Positions 14,088 through 22,267 of a stretch of 64,000 nucleotides of DNA are shown piece after piece. Source of the DNA: an uncultured Lachnospiraceae bacterium (lineage in GTDB: Bacteria > Bacillota > Clostridia > Lachnospirales > Lachnospiraceae); the NCBI GenBank assembly GCA_910578475.1, contig CAJTRK010000005.1, positions 1 to 64,000 on the forward strand. Direction: 5' to 3'. The notes beneath the pieces are model-generated. The model did no database searches. It saw nothing but the letters and a program-made list of their open reading frames with translations, and had not been told where the DNA came from. Every line of letters begins with the position of its first letter. The first letter of the stretch is position 1. The position numbers and the translations under genes are program-made.

Positions 14088-16511
14088 ATGATGACAAAAA
14101 GGGACAGAAAAGTGGAACAGGAAGAAACGATTGAAGAAGTGAACAGCAAAGAAAAAGGAATGGAATTGCAGAGCACAGACCCAACAGGAGAAACATTTCA
14201 GGTAATGCCGGCGGTGGCTTTACGGGGATTGACCGTTTTTCCCGGTATGCTCATCCATTTTGACTTGAGCAGAGAAAAATCTGCGCTTGCGGTAGAAGCG
14301 GCTATGATGGGAAGCCAGCGGCTTTTTGCCGTGACACAGAAAGAACTGCAGGAAGAGGAGCCGGATATCGAGCAGCTTTATCCGGTGGGCACGATTGTGA
14401 TGGTCAAACAGGTAACGAAATTACAGGGTTCGGCTATCAGAGTCTTAATAGAGGGCATTTCCAGAGCGAAGCTCGTTTCTTTTTTGGATGGAACGGAGTA
14501 TTTGACCGTACAGGTCATTCCTTTGGAAGCGGAGCGGGAAGCGCTGGATGAAATGGAAAAAGAAGCGATGCTGCGTACCCTGAAAGAAGAGTTTGCCAGA
14601 TATACGGCATGTTTTCCGAAAATCGGAGGAACCATCAGCAAACAGGTCGAGGAAAGCAATGACCTGAATCAGCTGATTGACCAGATTGCTATCAATATTC
14701 CGCTTACTTTCCAGCGGAAACAGCAAGTGCTCGGCGCCGTTCTTCTGCAGGAGCGGTTCGAAACGCTGACGGGCATTCTTGTAAATGAAGTGGAGATAAC
14801 GCAGATAAAGAACCGGATGGCCGTGCAGGTTAAGAAAAAACTTGACCAGAACCAGAAGGAATATGTGCTGCGGGAGCAGCTTCGCTATATCAGAAAAGAG
14901 CTCGGAGAGGATAATACTTTTTCCGATGTGGAGCAGTTTGAAAGTGCGCTGGAAAAGTTAAAGGCGGGCAAAGAAGTAAAAGAAAAAATCCGCAAGGAAA
15001 TTTCCAGATTCAAAAGCCTGTCGGGAAGCAGTTCGGAAAGCGCGGTAGAGCGCGCCTATCTGGAAACCCTGCTGGAACTTCCCTGGGATAAAGAGTCAAG
15101 AGACTGTCTTGACCTGAACAGGGCGGAACAGATTTTGGAAGAACAGCATTACGGACTGGAAAAAGTGAAAGAGCGGGTGTTGGAATTTCTGGCTGTCCGC
15201 ATCATGACGAAGAAAGGCGAAAGTCCGATTATCTGTCTGGTGGGCCCGCCGGGTACGGGAAAAACTTCCATTGCCAAAAGCATTGCGGAAGCGTTACATA
15301 AAAAATATGTGCGAATCTGTCTGGGAGGCGTCAGAGACGAAGCGGAAATCAGAGGACACCGCAAGACCTATGTGGGAGCGATGCCTGGAAGGATTGCGAC
15401 GGGACTGCGTCAGGCGGGCGTGAAAAATCCGCTGATGCTGCTCGATGAAATCGACAAAGTCAGCAGCGATTACAAAGGAGACACCTCTTCCGCGCTGTTG
15501 GAAGTATTGGACAGCGAACAGAACAGTCATTTCCGTGACCATTATGTGGAGATTACGCTCGATTTATCGGAAGTATTGTTCATTGCAACAGCCAATTCCA
15601 CGGATTCGATTCCGAGGCCGCTGCTCGACCGGATGGAAATCATCGAGGTAAACAGCTATACGGCGAACGAAAAATTTCATATTGCCAAAGAACATCTGGT
15701 GCGGAAACAGTTCGATAAGAACGGATTGACCGAAACGGTACTGCAGATTACGGACGGCGCTTTGCGGGAAATGATAGATTCTTATACGAGAGAAGCGGGC
15801 GTCCGGGGACTGGAGCGGAGAATCGGAGAGGTATGCCGCAAATCCGCACGGGAAATTCTGCAGAAAAAGAAGAAAAAGATTAAAGTGACTTCCGGAAATC
15901 TGACACAGTATCTCGGTAAGCCGAAGTACGACAGCATAAAGGCAAATGAGCAGAATGAGGTCGGCATCGTCAGAGGGCTGGCCTGGACCAGCGTGGGCGG
16001 GGAGACCTTGCAGATAGAAGTCAATAAAATGCCGGGAAAGGGCGAGATTGACTTAACTGGTCAGATGGGGGATGTGATGCGGGAATCCGCGCTGATTGCC
16101 ATGAGTTATGTGCGCTCCGTCAGTCCGGATTACCAGGTCGCGGAAGAGATGTTCAAGGACAATGACTTCCATCTGCATATACCGGAAGGAGCCGTGCCGA
16201 AAGACGGCCCGTCGGCGGGCATTACGATGGCGGCGGCAATACTGTCTCTCGTAACGGATACGCCGGTATATGCCAAAGTGGCGATGACCGGGGAAATTAC
16301 GCTGCGCGGCCGGGTGCTTCCGGTCGGCGGTCTGAAAGAGAAGATTCTGGCTGCGAAGACCGCGGGGATTGAAACGGTGCTCGTGCCGAAAAAGAACAAG
16401 AAAGATGTGGAAGAAATTGCGGGAGAAATCCGAAAAGGACTCCATATCCACTATGTGGAAACGATGGAGGATGTTATCCGGCATGCTTTTGTGAAAGATA
16501 AAGAGAAATGA
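14088..16511 (+). CDS. lon: ATP-dependent Lon protease
   Basis: A soluble AAA+ serine protease that degrades damaged and short-lived regulatory proteins. The 807-residue chain has the Lon substrate-binding N-domain (from AVALRGLTVFPGMLIHFD), a coiled helical middle, the AAA+ module with Walker A GPPGTGKTS and Walker B MLLDEIDK, and a C-terminal protease domain. The catalytic dyad is Ser of PKDGPSAG (about residue 709) and the second Lys of GGLKEK (about residue 752). Two consecutive ATGs exist (14088, 14091); either may be used. An extra charged N-terminal extension of about 35 residues precedes the conserved domain. Confidence 0.98.
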   Translation: MMTKRDRKVEQEETIEEVNSKEKGMELQSTDPTGETFQVMPAVALRGLTVFPGMLIHFDLSREKSALAVEAAMMGSQRLFAVTQKELQEEEPDIEQLYPVGTIVMVKQVTKLQGSAIRVLIEGISRAKLVSFLDGTEYLTVQVIPLEAEREALDEMEKEAMLRTLKEEFARYTACFPKIGGTISKQVEESNDLNQLIDQIAINIPLTFQRKQQVLGAVLLQERFETLTGILVNEVEITQIKNRMAVQVKKKLDQNQKEYVLREQLRYIRKELGEDNTFSDVEQFESALEKLKAGKEVKEKIRKEISRFKSLSGSSSESAVERAYLETLLELPWDKESRDCLDLNRAEQILEEQHYGLEKVKERVLEFLAVRIMTKKGESPIICLVGPPGTGKTSIAKSIAEALHKKYVRICLGGVRDEAEIRGHRKTYVGAMPGRIATGLRQAGVKNPLMLLDEIDKVSSDYKGDTSSALLEVLDSEQNSHFRDHYVEITLDLSEVLFIATANSTDSIPRPLLDRMEIIEVNSYTANEKFHIAKEHLVRKQFDKNGLTETVLQITDGALREMIDSYTREAGVRGLERRIGEVCRKSAREILQKKKKKIKVTSGNLTQYLGKPKYDSIKANEQNEVGIVRGLAWTSVGGETLQIEVNKMPGKGEIDLTGQMGDVMRESALIAMSYVRSVSPDYQVAEEMFKDNDFHLHIPEGAVPKDGPSAGITMAAAILSLVTDTPVYAKVAMTGEITLRGRVLPVGGLKEKILAAKTAGIETVLVPKKNKKDVEEIAGEIRKGLHIHYVETMEDVIRHAFVKDKEK

Positions 16512-16541
16512 TGTCTGCGGAAGCGGACAGGGAGAGAAAAA

Positions 16542-17135
16542 ATGGTTATCAAAAGTGTAAATCTGGAAAAAGTCTGCGGCGTTACAAGCAAGCTGCCGGA
16601 AAATCATCTCGCGGAATTTGCCTTTGCGGGAAAAAGCAACGTGGGAAAATCTTCGCTGATAAATGGCCTGATGAACCGCAAGGCGCTGGCGCGGACAAGC
16701 TCGAAGCCGGGAAAAACGCAGACAATTAATTATTATAATATCAACGAACAGCTGTATTTTGTGGATTTGCCGGGATATGGCTATGCGACCGCCAACGAAA
16801 GCGTCAAGGCACAGTGGGGAAAACTGATTGAGGATTATCTGCATCAGTCCAGGAAGATTAAGGCCGTTTTCCTGCTAATCGATATCCGGCATGCGCCTTC
16901 GGAGAACGACTGTATCATGTATGACTGGATTGTATCAAGGGGCTATAAACCGGTGCTGATTGCGACCAAACTGGACAAAATCAAGCGAAGCCAGGTCGCG
17001 AAACAAACGAAGCTGATACGGGAAACGCTGCGGGCGGACAGCGATACGATTCTGATTCCCTATTCCTCATTGACGAAGCAGGGAAGAGAAGAAATCTATG
17101 AGCTGCTGGACGGTATGTTGACGGAAGAAGCCTGA
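16542..17135 (+). CDS. engB: Ribosome biogenesis GTP-binding protein EngB/YsxC
   Basis: An essential Era-like GTPase needed for assembly of the large ribosomal subunit. The 197-residue protein carries GKSNVGKSSLINGL (G1 P-loop), a conserved Thr in GKTQTINYYN (G2), DLPGYGYA (G3) and TKLDK (G4). GGGAGAGAAAA precedes the ATG with good spacing, 30 bp after lon. The lon-engB order is common in Firmicutes and supports both calls. Confidence 0.97.
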   Translation: MVIKSVNLEKVCGVTSKLPENHLAEFAFAGKSNVGKSSLINGLMNRKALARTSSKPGKTQTINYYNINEQLYFVDLPGYGYATANESVKAQWGKLIEDYLHQSRKIKAVFLLIDIRHAPSENDCIMYDWIVSRGYKPVLIATKLDKIKRSQVAKQTKLIRETLRADSDTILIPYSSLTKQGREEIYELLDGMLTEEA

Positions 17136-17228
17136 GATTTCCGAAGCATGCCATCGCAGAAACGGCGTCTGTGTAAATGTTGTTCCTGCGGCCCAAACCG
17201 CAGGCTATGGAAAGGCATGGTTATCAGG

Positions 17229-18482
17229 ATGAAAAAAGAATCTGTAACCTATGTAAAATCAATTCTGAATATATTGACCGCACTGGTCATATTACTTTTA
17301 TGTATTTTTCTGCTGCCAAGATGTATCGGTTTTTTCATGCCATTTATTATCGGCTGGATTATTTCGCTGATTGCGTCGCCGCTTGTCAGATTTTTGGAAG
17401 AAAAGCTGAAAATCCGCCGGAAGGCAGTCTCGGCGTTCGTGATTATCGCCGTAATTGCCGCGGTCATTCTGCTTGTATACGGCATAGGCGTCAAACTGGT
17501 GCGGGAAACGGTCAGCTTTGTCAATGAACTGCCTGTCATATGGCAGAATATCGAGGCGGAGTTCATACAAATCGGAACCAATCTGGAAGGACTGTTCAAA
17601 AGGCTCCCGGCGGATGCGCAGGAACAGCTGATGGACTTCTGGCGAGGAATTGGAAGCTGGTTTTCAGAGTTTATCGGCGGCATCGGAACGCCTACTTTTA
17701 CGGCGGTCGGGAATTTTGCCAAACGGCTTCCGGATGTTTTCATGGCAGTTATAATGACCTTGTTGTCTTCTTATTTTTTCGTGGCCGATAAAGCCTATCT
17801 TGCGGACTTTGTGAAAAAGTATGTGCCGGAATCCGTTTATTACCGCTGCGATTTGATTCAGCGGAGTTTTCGGAATGCCGTAGGCGGATATTTTAAGGCG
17901 CAGCTGAAAATAGAAGTCTGGATTTATATCCTTATTTTTATCGGGCTTCTGATACTGAAAATCAACTATGCTTTTCTCATCGCGTTCGGCATTGCCTTCA
18001 TCGACCTGCTTCCGGTTTTCGGTGCGGGAACCGTTATGATTCCGTGGGCGGTTGTGGAGATCCTGAGCGGCGAGTACAAACTGGCAATCGGTCTGCTGAT
18101 TATCTGGTGTGTGGGACAGATTGTGAGACAGCTGATACAGCCTAAAATCGTCGGCGATTCCATCGGCATCGACCCGATTCCGACGCTGTTTCTGCTCTAT
18201 ATCGGATATCATATGGCGGGTGTCATGGGCATGATACTGGCTCTGCCCATAGGCATTATTCTGATTAACCTGTATGAAGAGGGCGCGTTCGATACGACGA
18301 AAGAAAGCGTGAAAATTCTGGTTGCCGGCTTTAATCGGTTCCGGCGGCTGCATCGGGAAGATACGGAAATCGTGACGGAATACGAAGAGGAAATCAAAGA
18401 AGAATATCAGCGGGAGATTCAGGCAGGAGAAGGAATTACAGCAGCAGATAAGGAGGTTGACCATGAGAGTCACGGTATATAA
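17229..18482 (+). CDS. AI-2E family / YtvI-like membrane protein
   Basis: A 417-residue polytopic membrane protein of the AI-2E transporter family, which includes autoinducer-2 exporters, Na+/H+ antiporters and the sporulation protein YtvI. Two hydrophobic hairpins at the N-terminus, a long extracytoplasmic/amphipathic segment (about residues 80-160), and a C-terminal membrane bundle with FIDLLPVFGAGTVMIPW and QLIQPKIVGDSIGIDP are diagnostic. The tail is acidic and charged. Function is inferred only at family level. AAAGG is followed at once by ATGGTTATCAGGATG; I call the second ATG. The 3' end overlaps the next gene by 20 bp, implying translational coupling. Confidence 0.85.
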   Translation: MKKESVTYVKSILNILTALVILLLCIFLLPRCIGFFMPFIIGWIISLIASPLVRFLEEKLKIRRKAVSAFVIIAVIAAVILLVYGIGVKLVRETVSFVNELPVIWQNIEAEFIQIGTNLEGLFKRLPADAQEQLMDFWRGIGSWFSEFIGGIGTPTFTAVGNFAKRLPDVFMAVIMTLLSSYFFVADKAYLADFVKKYVPESVYYRCDLIQRSFRNAVGGYFKAQLKIEVWIYILIFIGLLILKINYAFLIAFGIAFIDLLPVFGAGTVMIPWAVVEILSGEYKLAIGLLIIWCVGQIVRQLIQPKIVGDSIGIDPIPTLFLLYIGYHMAGVMGMILALPIGIILINLYEEGAFDTTKESVKILVAGFNRFRRLHREDTEIVTEYEEEIKEEYQREIQAGEGITAADKEVDHESHGI

Positions 18483-19446
18483 TTGCAGGGAATTTGATGA
18501 AAAGGAATTGTTTTTGCGCTATGAGAAGGAGCTTGGCATGGAACTTGTCCTCTGTGCGGACGCACCGACGCTGGAAAATATCCATCTGGCGAAGGGCAGC
18601 GAGTGCGTGGATATCATTACATCCAAAATTACGAGGGAGCTGATGCAGGCTTTTCGTGAGAACGGCGTGCAATACCTGACGACAAGAACGATAGGATATG
18701 ACCATATTGACATGGAAGCGGCCAGAGAATTTGGCATCAAAGTGGGGAATGCGCCGTATGGACCGAATGGGGTAGCCGATTATACGGTCATGCTGATTCT
18801 GATGTCGATTCGGAAGATGAAGCGGATTCTGGAACGCACCAATATACAGGATTATTCGTTAAAAGGGATTCAGGGAAGGGAACTGAAAGATTTGACCGTA
18901 GGGGTCATTGGAACGGGACGAATCGGGAGGACGGTGATTCGGAATCTGTCCGGATTTGGCTGCAAGATTCTGGCCTATGACCTGTATGAGCAGGAAGAAG
19001 TGCGACAGTATGCCGATTATGTATCTCTGGAAAGACTTCTGAAAGAGGCGGATGTAGTGACGCTGCACACGCCGCTGACAGATGAGAATTTCCATCTTAT
19101 CAATGCAAAAAGCATTGCGGAAATGAAAGACGGCGTCGTGATTATCAATACGGCGCGGGGGGCGCTGATTGATTCGGAAGCGCTGATTGGAGCCATTGAA
19201 TCCGGAAAAATCGGTGCGGCCGGTCTGGATGTTGTAGAAAATGAGTTCGGACTATACTATTATGACCACAAATCGGATATATTAGATAATAGAGAACTGG
19301 CAATTTTGAGAGGATTTCCGAATGTAACGGTGTCTCATCACATGGCATTTTATACGGATAATTGTGTGGAGACTGTCGTGCGGGATTCTCTGATTAGCTG
19401 TAAACTCTTTCTGGAAGGAAAAGAGAACCCCTGGGAGGTTGGCTGA
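18463..19446 (+). CDS. VanH-like D-2-hydroxyacid dehydrogenase
   Basis: A 327-residue NAD-dependent D-isomer-specific 2-hydroxyacid dehydrogenase, most like D-lactate dehydrogenases of the VanH/LdhA type that reduce pyruvate to D-lactate. Shared wording with VanH includes TTRTIGYDHIDMEAA, GVADYTVMLILMSIR and DLTVGVIGTGRIGRTVI (the Rossmann GxGxxG). Catalytic positions are Arg in NTARGAL, Glu in VVENEFG and His in VSHHMAFYT. AGGAGGTTGACC precedes the ATG. The next gene encodes a VanZ-like protein, but no D-Ala-D-Lac ligase (VanA/B) or VanX is present, so a role in glycopeptide resistance is not supported; fermentation D-lactate or an intrinsic envelope role is possible. Confidence 0.88.
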   Translation: MRVTVYNCREFDEKELFLRYEKELGMELVLCADAPTLENIHLAKGSECVDIITSKITRELMQAFRENGVQYLTTRTIGYDHIDMEAAREFGIKVGNAPYGPNGVADYTVMLILMSIRKMKRILERTNIQDYSLKGIQGRELKDLTVGVIGTGRIGRTVIRNLSGFGCKILAYDLYEQEEVRQYADYVSLERLLKEADVVTLHTPLTDENFHLINAKSIAEMKDGVVIINTARGALIDSEALIGAIESGKIGAAGLDVVENEFGLYYYDHKSDILDNRELAILRGFPNVTVSHHMAFYTDNCVETVVRDSLISCKLFLEGKENPWEVG

Positions 19447-19956
19447 GTGCGGAAATGGATTAGGCTCTGTTTTGTTCTGTATATACTGTTTTTGATAAAG
19501 GTCATCATCTTTAAATATCCGTTTGAACAGTTGGCCGCTATCGTGGAGACATGGCAGCGGGACGTGATTCTGGAAGGGCTTGGGACTGCTAATTTTGTCC
19601 CGTTTAAGACGATTAAAATGTACATCAGATATGCCGACAGGCTGAACAGTTTTGAAAATCTGGCAGGAAATATACTGGCTTTTGTGCCGTTTGGCATTCT
19701 TTATCCGATGCTCTGGAAGAGAAAAAGCGGGTTTTTTGACGTATTCGTAAATGCTTTCGTGCTGGTGCTCGGAATCGAAGTCTTTCAGCTTTTCAGCGCG
19801 TTCGGAGCTTTTGACGTGGATGACATTATCCTGAACTGTTTCGGAGCTGCCGCAGGGTATGTGGTATATGTAAAATGCAGGGGCTTTTTCCCTGCGCTGC
19901 ACAGGAAATTAAGCATGGAGGATGAGGATTATGGAGCATATTTTGAAGAAAATTAA
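19447..19956 (+). CDS. VanZ-like membrane protein
   Basis: A 169-residue protein with about four to five membrane segments. The VanZ-family signatures are present: a NLAGNILAFVPFGILYP motif and FDVDDIILNCFGAAAGY. VanZ of Tn1546 gives low-level teicoplanin tolerance by an unknown route; chromosomal relatives have no firm function. A GTG start follows GGGAGGTTGGCTGA, and the stop codon of the preceding dehydrogenase abuts it. The 3' end overlaps the following DUF308 gene by 26 bp. Continuous overlaps from the AI-2E gene onward suggest one translationally coupled operon. Confidence 0.9.
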   Translation: MRKWIRLCFVLYILFLIKVIIFKYPFEQLAAIVETWQRDVILEGLGTANFVPFKTIKMYIRYADRLNSFENLAGNILAFVPFGILYPMLWKRKSGFFDVFVNAFVLVLGIEVFQLFSAFGAFDVDDIILNCFGAAAGYVVYVKCRGFFPALHRKLSMEDEDYGAYFEEN

Positions 19957-20521
19957 AACCAATGTCATTGTGTCCGCATTTATCTGCATCGCGCTCGGCG
20001 TGATACTTGTCTTTTGGCCCGGACTGTCCGTGAAAGTAGTCTGTATGGCGATAGGCGCCGTGTTAGTGATAAACGGTATCAGCAGGCTGCTAAATTTTAT
20101 TTTCGGAAGGGACGGCAGTGTGTTTTCGCAGATGAATCTGGTCATGGGAATCATCATCACGGTCATCGGAGGCTGGATATTGCTGCAGCCGGGAACGATT
20201 ATCGCCATGATACCGATTCTGGTAGGAATCATCATTGTCATTCACGGCATCAATAATTTACAGCAGTCGGTGAGCCTCTGCCAGAACCGGTACGATAAAT
20301 GGTGGATTGCGCTGCTTCTCGGCATCATTACGATAGGATTCGGCGTACTGCTCGTCTTTAATCCGTTTGCGGCGGTGGACACACTGATTCGTTTCATCGG
20401 TCTGTTCCTGATTTATGACGGGGCGTCCGATATCTGGATTATGTCCAGAGTTTCCCGGAACGTGAAACAGGCGCGTCAGGAGATGGATGCGCTGACGGTG
20501 GACGGAAAAGAGATTGAATAG
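19931..20521 (+). CDS. DUF308 / HdeD-like membrane protein
   Basis: A 196-residue membrane protein built from six hydrophobic helices in three similar pairs, with repeated short Gly/Pro turns (FWPGLSV, LLQPGTI, VFNPFAAVD). This is the pattern of the DUF308/HdeD acid-resistance membrane protein family. Molecular role unknown. I chose ATG 19931, six bases after GGAGGATGAGG; the upstream in-frame ATG overlaps the ribosome binding site. Last gene of the overlapping AI-2E/VanH/VanZ run. Confidence 0.82.
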   Translation: MEHILKKIKTNVIVSAFICIALGVILVFWPGLSVKVVCMAIGAVLVINGISRLLNFIFGRDGSVFSQMNLVMGIIITVIGGWILLQPGTIIAMIPILVGIIIVIHGINNLQQSVSLCQNRYDKWWIALLLGIITIGFGVLLVFNPFAAVDTLIRFIGLFLIYDGASDIWIMSRVSRNVKQARQEMDALTVDGKEIE

Positions 20522-20683
20522 GGCGGGAACAGCATTCAGCCGGTGAGCTTTCATTTCATCTTGCATTTTCTTCGCGGGAGGATTATAATATAAGAACAGC
20601 AAATGCTGAGCAGGAAAGAATTTGCAGAAAACAGGCGGCAGTACCAAAGTACATATCTGCCTGACAGTAAGGAGGAGATACCC

Positions 20684-21169
20684 ATGGGAATTGGCGGCGT
20701 TGGAAGCGCATACGGTATGGGGGGCATATATCCCTCATATGTTTATAATCCGAATACGGTAAGCGCGAATAGCATGGATAAGCTGTCCAGAATCTCGGAT
20801 GATGTGCTGGATAAAAAAACAGAGTATAATAACTCTGATGTGGAAGAAAACCAGAATCCGCTGAAAAAGGGACAGACGATAGATTTTGAAGGAATCGTTG
20901 CGAAACAGATGCAGCAGGGACAGAACCGGGCGGCGCGCATTATGTCGAAAGGGCTTACGCCGGAAGAGGAGAAGACGGCGGAAGTTGTGCAGATGCCGGC
21001 AGCTCAGATGGAAACGGCGGATGTAGAAGTGGCGGATATGGAAGCGGCGGATATGGATGAGATGACAAATGCAGGAGATGAAGTCGAAAACAATGTACAG
21101 TCCATGCAGAATCCTTCCATGCAGATGCAGAGAGCGATTCAGGCATATGAAATGTTCATGACGGCATAA
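20684..21169 (+). CDS. Hypothetical acidic, Met/Gln/Ala-rich protein
   Basis: I do not recognise this 161-residue protein. It starts with a Gly/Tyr-rich segment (MGIGGVGSAYGMGG) and has a polar middle with two dibasic sites. Its C-terminal half is acidic and low in complexity, with repeated VEVADMEAADMDE-like stretches and Met-Gln runs. No signal peptide or membrane helix is evident; it is probably soluble and largely unstructured, ending in an amphipathic helix (QRAIQAYEMFM). AAGGAGGAGATACCC precedes the ATG and codon use resembles the neighbours, so it is likely real. It is single, with a terminator after it. Confidence 0.7.
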   Translation: MGIGGVGSAYGMGGIYPSYVYNPNTVSANSMDKLSRISDDVLDKKTEYNNSDVEENQNPLKKGQTIDFEGIVAKQMQQGQNRAARIMSKGLTPEEEKTAEVVQMPAAQMETADVEVADMEAADMDEMTNAGDEVENNVQSMQNPSMQMQRAIQAYEMFMTA

Positions 21170-21232
21170 GCTGTGTTATGAAAATGGACGGAGCGGAAGA
21201 AAAGCTCCGATGAAAAATTGAGCAGACAGTGT

Positions 21233-21266
21233 AATCCTCATCTGATAAGTCAGGTGAGGATTTTAT
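21233..21266 (+). terminator. Rho-independent terminator
   Basis: AATCCTCATCTGA pairs with TCAGGTGAGGATT (one G-U pair) around a TAAG loop, followed by TTTTATATT. A smaller GGAGC..GCTCC hairpin precedes it. Confidence 0.82.
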
Positions 21267-21290
21267 ATTGAGAAAGGCATGGTAATAAAA

Positions 21291-22154
21291 ATGCAGATTG
21301 AAGTAAAAGAAGTGAGGCATGACGCCCCGGTGTTTCTCATGTTATGCGGGGAGCTGGACAGTTTTCTTAACGTCGCCATAGGCGGAGAAGAGAAGCGGGA
21401 AAAATATAAAAAGTTTAATCATACGGATACAATGGATTTTGTGGCGGTTGCCTATGAGGGCGGAGAACCGGCAGGATGCGGAGCGCTGCGGAAGTATTCC
21501 GAAAAAGAGGTGGAAATCAAGCGCGTGTTCGTCCGGGAAAAATACCGGGGAAAGAATGTGGGCGGGATGATTCTGGAAAAGCTGCTCGAGCAGGCGCAGC
21601 AGACCGGCTTTGAACGGATGATTCTCGAGACGGGAGCTTTCCTGGGAGCATCGATAAAGCTGTACCGGCGTTACGGCTTTGAGCGGATTGAAAATTATGG
21701 CGCGTACAAAGATATGCCGGAATCAATCTGCATGGGCCGGGAAATCGGCGCGGACGCAATTATTTATTGTGTCGGAAAACGGATGGAAGCGGATGAACTG
21801 AAAGAGCTGTACGAGTCGGTAGGATGGAAGTCCGGCAAATATGCGGACAGGCTGTTATGCTCTTTTGAAAAAGCCGGAATGGTCATGAGCGCATGGCAGG
21901 GGTCTAAACTGGCCGGACTTGTTGAAGTGCTGGATGACGGCGGTGTGACGGCATACGTCCATTACCTTCTTGTCAATCCGTTTTATCAGGGAAAAGGCAT
22001 CGGCGCACGGCTGATGGAAGCGGTGAAAGAGCAGTATCGGGATTATTTGTACATTGTATTAAGCTGTGAGCAGAAGGGCGTCATACCCTTCTATGAAGGA
22101 CTCGGTTTTTCCGTGATAGAAGGCTCGACGCCGATGCAGATAAACCGCTTATAA
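21291..22154 (+). CDS. Tandem GNAT acetyltransferase (two-domain)
   Basis: A 287-residue protein made of two GNAT domains. The first (about residues 1-145) has IKRVFVREKYRGKNVGGMIL, an acetyl-CoA loop of the R-G-K-N-V-G kind, and LYRRYGFERI. The second (about 150-287) has VNPFYQGKGIGARLMEAV, the Q-G-K-G-I-G loop, and FYEGLGFSV. Both look intact, so this is not one degenerate and one active domain. Substrates are unknown. The start region AAAGGCATGGTAATAAAAATG offers two in-frame ATGs; the second is called. Confidence 0.87.
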   Translation: MQIEVKEVRHDAPVFLMLCGELDSFLNVAIGGEEKREKYKKFNHTDTMDFVAVAYEGGEPAGCGALRKYSEKEVEIKRVFVREKYRGKNVGGMILEKLLEQAQQTGFERMILETGAFLGASIKLYRRYGFERIENYGAYKDMPESICMGREIGADAIIYCVGKRMEADELKELYESVGWKSGKYADRLLCSFEKAGMVMSAWQGSKLAGLVEVLDDGGVTAYVHYLLVNPFYQGKGIGARLMEAVKEQYRDYLYIVLSCEQKGVIPFYEGLGFSVIEGSTPMQINRL

Positions 22155-22267
22155 AAGGTCCGGGGAAAGCAGTCTGTCTGAATAAATTTCCATTTTTTGC
22201 CCATATTAAAAAAGAAAGCCGGGCGGAAGCAGGTTCTGCGGCTTATTTGTAAGAATGGGGACTGAAT

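Noticed and set aside
18463..19956. Glycopeptide (vancomycin/teicoplanin) resistance cluster
   Set aside because: Only VanH-like and VanZ-like genes are present; the D-Ala-D-Lac ligase, VanX and VanRS are missing, so resistance cannot be claimed.
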